Source: CAYFPO01 sp964345035 (GTDB taxonomy: Bacteria > Fidelibacterota > Marinisomatia > SCGC-AAA003-L08 > GCA-002704045). From it: a stretch of DNA of 27,366 nucleotides. Location of the stretch: contig CAYFPO010000026.1 of NCBI GenBank assembly GCA_964345035.1, positions 1 to 27,366 of the forward strand, written 5' to 3'. Shown in pieces: positions 24,160 to 27,366 of the stretch. Position 1 is the stretch's first letter. Each line of letters opens with the position of its first letter. The translations under genes and the position numbers were made by a program. The notes beneath the pieces are model-generated. The model made no database searches and was not told the DNA's origin. It saw only the letters and a program-made list of their open reading frames with translations.

Positions 24160-25485
24160 TTGAATACACAGGAATTACAAAAGAGATTAAAAGCTAAAGA
24201 ACTAACAATTGGTATAATTGGTTTAGGATATGTAGGGCTGCCTTTAGCAATGACGTATACCCAAAAAGGATTTACTGTATATGGATTTGACACTGATTAT
24301 GAAAAAATAAATAAACTGAAAGAGGGAAAAAACTATATTATTGATGTTGATGATGAAAAATTAAAACAATCAATTACCGATAAATTATTCATTCCTTCAG
24401 ATTCTTCGGCTTGTTTAAGAAATGCAGATTGTATTTTTATTTGTGTACCAACTCCAATCACCAAAAATCGTGTACCGAATACAGATTATATACAATCTGC
24501 AGCAGATGTTGTAGCTGATGTTATGTCCCTGGGTAAAATTGTAATATTGCGAAGTACAAGTTATCCCGGAACTACTGAAGAGATAATTGAAAATACGTTA
24601 AAATCAGCAGGATATGTTATTGACAAAGATTATTATCTCGCATTTTCCCCTGAACGGATTGACCCGGGAAATACAAAATGGACATCAGATAATACTCCCA
24701 TTGTTGTAGGTGGCGTAACTGAAACTTCCGGTGAAATGGCAGAAAAATGCTTACAGTCTGTAATTTCAAATGTGTTTCGGGCTTCGAGTGCAAAAGTTGC
24801 AGAGATGGAAAAATTACTTGAAAATATTTTTAGGTCTGTAAATATTGCATTAATGAATGAACTGGCTCAAATGTGTGACAGAATGGGGGATATCAATATT
24901 TGGGAAGTTATCGAAGCTGCCTCCACAAAACCATTTGGTTTTATGCCTTTTACTCCAGGACCGGGAATTGGGGGACATTGTATATTAGTTGATCCCTATT
25001 ATTTAGCATATCGTGCGAAAGGATTTGATTTTCATTCAGAATTTATCAGCCTTGCAGCAAAAACCAACGAAGATATGCCACATTATGTAAGAGATCTGAT
25101 TGTACGGGCTTTGTCTGAAAATGGTAAAAATATTCAAAAATGCAAAGTATTATTTTTGGGAATATCATTTAAGAAAAATGTGGATGATATGCGAAATTCA
25201 CCCGCACTCAGAATAATGAAGTTATTATCTGAATTGGGAAATCCGGAAATCTGTTATTCGGATCCATATATTCCGGAAATATCATTTAACGGAACAACTT
25301 TAAAATCAGTAGAAATGGATACAAACATCATCAATGAATTTGGTTGTATTGTTATAACAACGGATCATGACCTATTTAATCTTGATGAAATAGCAAAAAA
25401 TGCTGAAGTAATTATTGATACCCGCAACGCATTAAACGGCAGAAAAGTAAATGGAAATTATTATCTTGTAGGAGGATGTGTTTAA
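24160..25485 (+). CDS. UDP-N-acetyl sugar 6-dehydrogenase (WecC/WbpA type)
   Basis: A 441-residue NAD-dependent nucleotide-sugar dehydrogenase. GLGYVGLPLA (21-30) binds NAD; CVPTPITKNRVPNTDYI, RSTSYPGTTEE, AFSPERIDPGN, KLLENIFRSVNIALMNELAQM and the active-site PGPGIGGHCILVDPYYL with catalytic C274 follow. The SPERIDPGN and GGHC blocks separate it from UDP-glucose dehydrogenases and point to UDP-GlcNAc (WbpA-like) or UDP-ManNAc (WecC-like) as substrate. The usual GGHCIPVDP has leucine for proline here. The TTG at 24160 directly follows the rfbC stop and begins 14 residues before the NAD strand. A second sugar dehydrogenase beside ugd suggests a polysaccharide with both uronic and aminouronic acids. 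Confidence 0.9.
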   Translation: MNTQELQKRLKAKELTIGIIGLGYVGLPLAMTYTQKGFTVYGFDTDYEKINKLKEGKNYIIDVDDEKLKQSITDKLFIPSDSSACLRNADCIFICVPTPITKNRVPNTDYIQSAADVVADVMSLGKIVILRSTSYPGTTEEIIENTLKSAGYVIDKDYYLAFSPERIDPGNTKWTSDNTPIVVGGVTETSGEMAEKCLQSVISNVFRASSAKVAEMEKLLENIFRSVNIALMNELAQMCDRMGDINIWEVIEAASTKPFGFMPFTPGPGIGGHCILVDPYYLAYRAKGFDFHSEFISLAAKTNEDMPHYVRDLIVRALSENGKNIQKCKVLFLGISFKKNVDDMRNSPALRIMKLLSELGNPEICYSDPYIPEISFNGTTLKSVEMDTNIINEFGCIVITTDHDLFNLDEIAKNAEVIIDTRNALNGRKVNGNYYLVGGCV

Positions 25486-27062
25486 TGAGAATTTATATTT
25501 TTATTACAATTATTCTTATGAATGTAAATTATTCTCAACTCATACCTAAGATGAATTATGAGGAAATCTCTGACGAGGGGAACAATGAGATAAGTCCTAG
25601 AATATTGGTGACTGATGTACTTGAAGATACAATTGATCCAGATAATTATATTGTTGGACCAGGTGACCAATTTGCATTTAATATGTTATCTGCTGACGGT
25701 ATGGTGAACCTGGAGTTAATAGTAACTCCATCAGGAGAAATTTTAATTCCTGCTGTTGGAAAAGTACATGTTGATGGAATTACTTTATCTAAGGCAATCA
25801 ATAGTGTTATAGCACAATGTAAAAATAAATATTCCAATGCAACGATTCATATCGCTTTAACCAAAATTAGAAAATTCAGAGTATTAGCCAAGGGGCCTGT
25901 TGATAAACCCGGCTACATTGATGTTACTCCAATTATGAGAATATCTGAACTATTTGAATTGGTATATATAAAAAAAGATGAATTAAGTGATATAAAAGTT
26001 AAACCAATATCAAGACGTAACATTCTGTTATGGAGAGATAATATACCAATTAGAGTCGATTTGGTGAAATTCAATATGTTTGGTGATAATTTAATAAATC
26101 CGCAATTAAAACAGGGTGATGTCGTTGAATTTACTTTACAGGAAAAATATACCGGAATATATGGTGGAATTAAAATTCCCGGAAAATATGAATTGGTTGA
26201 GGGAGAGTCGCTTTTTGATTTGATCCAAATTGCCGGTGGATTTACAAAAAACGCAGATTTTACAAGAATGGAAATTACTAGATTTATTACAGATATTGAA
26301 AAAACCAATTTAGTAGTTAATTCAATTAATGATGCATCAAATTTTATACTTCAGGATGAAGACCATATAAATATTCGCATTAAAAGGGATTATAAACGGC
26401 AGGATTTAGTAACGGTTGATGGAGAAGTTAATTATCCTGGCACTTACAGTATTGAACCAAATGTTACAACTATAGGTGATTTGATACATAATTGCGGCGG
26501 ATTAACTTCTAAGGCAGATCTTTCAAAAATTCAGGTTAACAATCGTTCGATTTCCTTACTTCCGGATATTGAGTTAGAGAGAATAAATTTTATACCTGAA
26601 GAATACAGAAGTAACGAAGAAAAAGCATATATGAAAGCAAGAATAAGGGCACCAAAGGGAATAATCGTGTCATCTGAGAAAAACTTTACTGAGCAAATTT
26701 ATAATTTTCCATTAAACAGAGGAGATGTGGTGTATATTCCTGAGGCAATGGAATATATTGAAATATTAGGGGCTGTGATTCATCCAGGCAGATATCCCTT
26801 TATAAGAGAATATTCAGTTGATAATTATATTCAGTTGGCAGGTGGAATAACAGAGACTGCAACTAAAGACAGATATATTGTCAGACATAGTACTGGACAG
26901 CGGATACCCTTAAAAAACAATTCAGTAATAGAAAATGGAGATGTAATTTTTATTGCAGAAAAAATGGAATACAGTAAATGGGAACGATTTAAGGAAATTA
27001 TGGCAGTTGCAGGGCAAGCAGCTGCATTAATTGTAGTTATTCAAAATGCAATGGGATTGTGA
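25485..27062 (+). CDS. Polysaccharide export protein with several SLBB domains (Wza-like)
   Basis: A 525-residue outer-membrane export protein. I choose ATG 25485 over the in-frame ATG 25476 because GGAGG (25471-25475) lies nine bases before it and it shares one base with the upstream stop. The signal peptide MRIYIFITIILMNVNYS is followed by QLIP, without a lipobox cysteine. The Poly_export domain (about 50-130) starts DNYIVGPGDQFAFNM. SLBB-type repeats follow near 135-200, 222-270, 309-355 and 424-470, for example GEVNYPGTYSIEP with IGDLIHNCGGLTSKADLS. A hydrophobic C-terminal helix (about 502-523) could span the membrane. In Wza-type systems this protein forms the exit channel. The next gene, a Wzz-type protein, is its usual partner. 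Confidence 0.93.
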   Translation: MRIYIFITIILMNVNYSQLIPKMNYEEISDEGNNEISPRILVTDVLEDTIDPDNYIVGPGDQFAFNMLSADGMVNLELIVTPSGEILIPAVGKVHVDGITLSKAINSVIAQCKNKYSNATIHIALTKIRKFRVLAKGPVDKPGYIDVTPIMRISELFELVYIKKDELSDIKVKPISRRNILLWRDNIPIRVDLVKFNMFGDNLINPQLKQGDVVEFTLQEKYTGIYGGIKIPGKYELVEGESLFDLIQIAGGFTKNADFTRMEITRFITDIEKTNLVVNSINDASNFILQDEDHINIRIKRDYKRQDLVTVDGEVNYPGTYSIEPNVTTIGDLIHNCGGLTSKADLSKIQVNNRSISLLPDIELERINFIPEEYRSNEEKAYMKARIRAPKGIIVSSEKNFTEQIYNFPLNRGDVVYIPEAMEYIEILGAVIHPGRYPFIREYSVDNYIQLAGGITETATKDRYIVRHSTGQRIPLKNNSVIENGDVIFIAEKMEYSKWERFKEIMAVAGQAAALIVVIQNAMGL

Positions 27063-27366
27063 TGGATAATTCTCAAAATCAATTGGAAGAGGGTATAAAT
27101 TTGTTAGACTTTTTAAATATAATTAAAAAGAATTTTAAGAGTATTTTAATGTTTACATCCATCGTTACATTTCTTGCTGTGGTGTACAGTTTGGTTGCTA
27201 CAAAATATTATTCAACTTATGTATCAATTTACCCAATGAAAGATTCAAATAATGTGAGCAGTTCGCTTGGAAATCTTGAGGGATTGGCAACTTCGTTTGG
27301 CTTAAACATTGGGAATAGCAACCAAACATCATTTTACATTCCTGATATAGTGGACAGCAGAAAAAT
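27062..27366 (+). CDS. Wzz-type chain-length/copolymerase protein (partial, runs off the window)
   Basis: The ATG at 27062 shares one base with the preceding stop (TGATG). The 101 visible residues start MDNSQNQLEEGINLLDFLNIIKKNFKSIL, then a membrane helix (about 28-47, LMFTSIVTFLAVVYSLVA), then KYYSTYVSIYPMKDSNN and an extracytoplasmic region. This is the N-terminal layout of the Wzz/Wzc family, inner-membrane proteins that set polysaccharide length and pair with Wza-type channels. The 3' part lies outside the window, so whether a tyrosine-kinase domain is attached cannot be seen. Confidence 0.85.
   Translation, partial: MDNSQNQLEEGINLLDFLNIIKKNFKSILMFTSIVTFLAVVYSLVATKYYSTYVSIYPMKDSNNVSSSLGNLEGLATSFGLNIGNSNQTSFYIPDIVDSRK

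Noticed and set aside
25476..25484. ATG 25476 as the start of the export protein
   Set aside because: The GGAGG at 25471-25475 touches this codon, too close for ribosome binding; ATG 25485 has a nine-base spacing.

Overview
The window is AT-rich, gene-dense bacterial DNA, nearly all of it read rightward, and it looks chromosomal. Gene content and order (smpB-tyrS, trpS-scpA-scpB-rluB-cmk-rpsA, tsaD), frequent TTG starts and inconsistent Shine-Dalgarno sites suggest an uncultured member of the Fibrobacterota-Chlorobiota-Bacteroidota (FCB) group, possibly Marinimicrobia/SAR406-like. That placement is inference from gene content, not from a phylogeny.

Left part (1-5161): the last codons of an unrecognised gene, a large UvrD-type helicase fused to an iron-sulfur PD-(D/E)XK nuclease, a two-CBS-domain protein and threonine synthase (thrC). 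Middle accessory island (about 5162-7230): a 387-base spacer with repeats, a PD-(D/E)XK + DUF5655 protein, then on the minus strand a tandem array of a small GIY-YIG endonuclease gene attached to the 3' end of a tRNA-Leu(CAG) gene. A 249-base perfect repeat carries the GIY-YIG gene plus the tRNA 3' end. One tRNA fragment is interrupted inside its T-loop by a 20-base palindrome. A run of 100 N lies in this array and is flanked by an exact 55-base overlap, so it is probably an assembly-graph break rather than a real gap.

Central operon (7384-14461): nine genes, every neighbouring pair overlapping: smpB, tyrS, an alkaline phosphatase, an SH3/NlpC-P60 peptidase, an HNH nuclease, trpS, scpA, scpB and an rluB-type pseudouridine synthase. 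Then cmk-rpsA, closed by a strong intrinsic terminator (17291-17330).

Right part (17336-27366): tsaD, a large membrane-anchored von Willebrand A protein, then a surface-polysaccharide operon: ugd, rfbB, rfbA, rfbC, a WecC/WbpA-type UDP-sugar dehydrogenase, an SLBB-domain outer-membrane export protein (Wza-like) and the start of a Wzz-type chain-length protein cut by the window end. These supply UDP-glucuronate, dTDP-sugar intermediates of the rhamnose route and a UDP-aminouronate, then the export channel. The rfbC frame is intact but has no ATG, GTG or TTG near its expected start.

The least ordinary feature is the tRNA-Leu/GIY-YIG/palindrome array with its neighbouring nuclease gene, which looks like a minimal selfish element that inserts at, and rebuilds, a tRNA 3' end.
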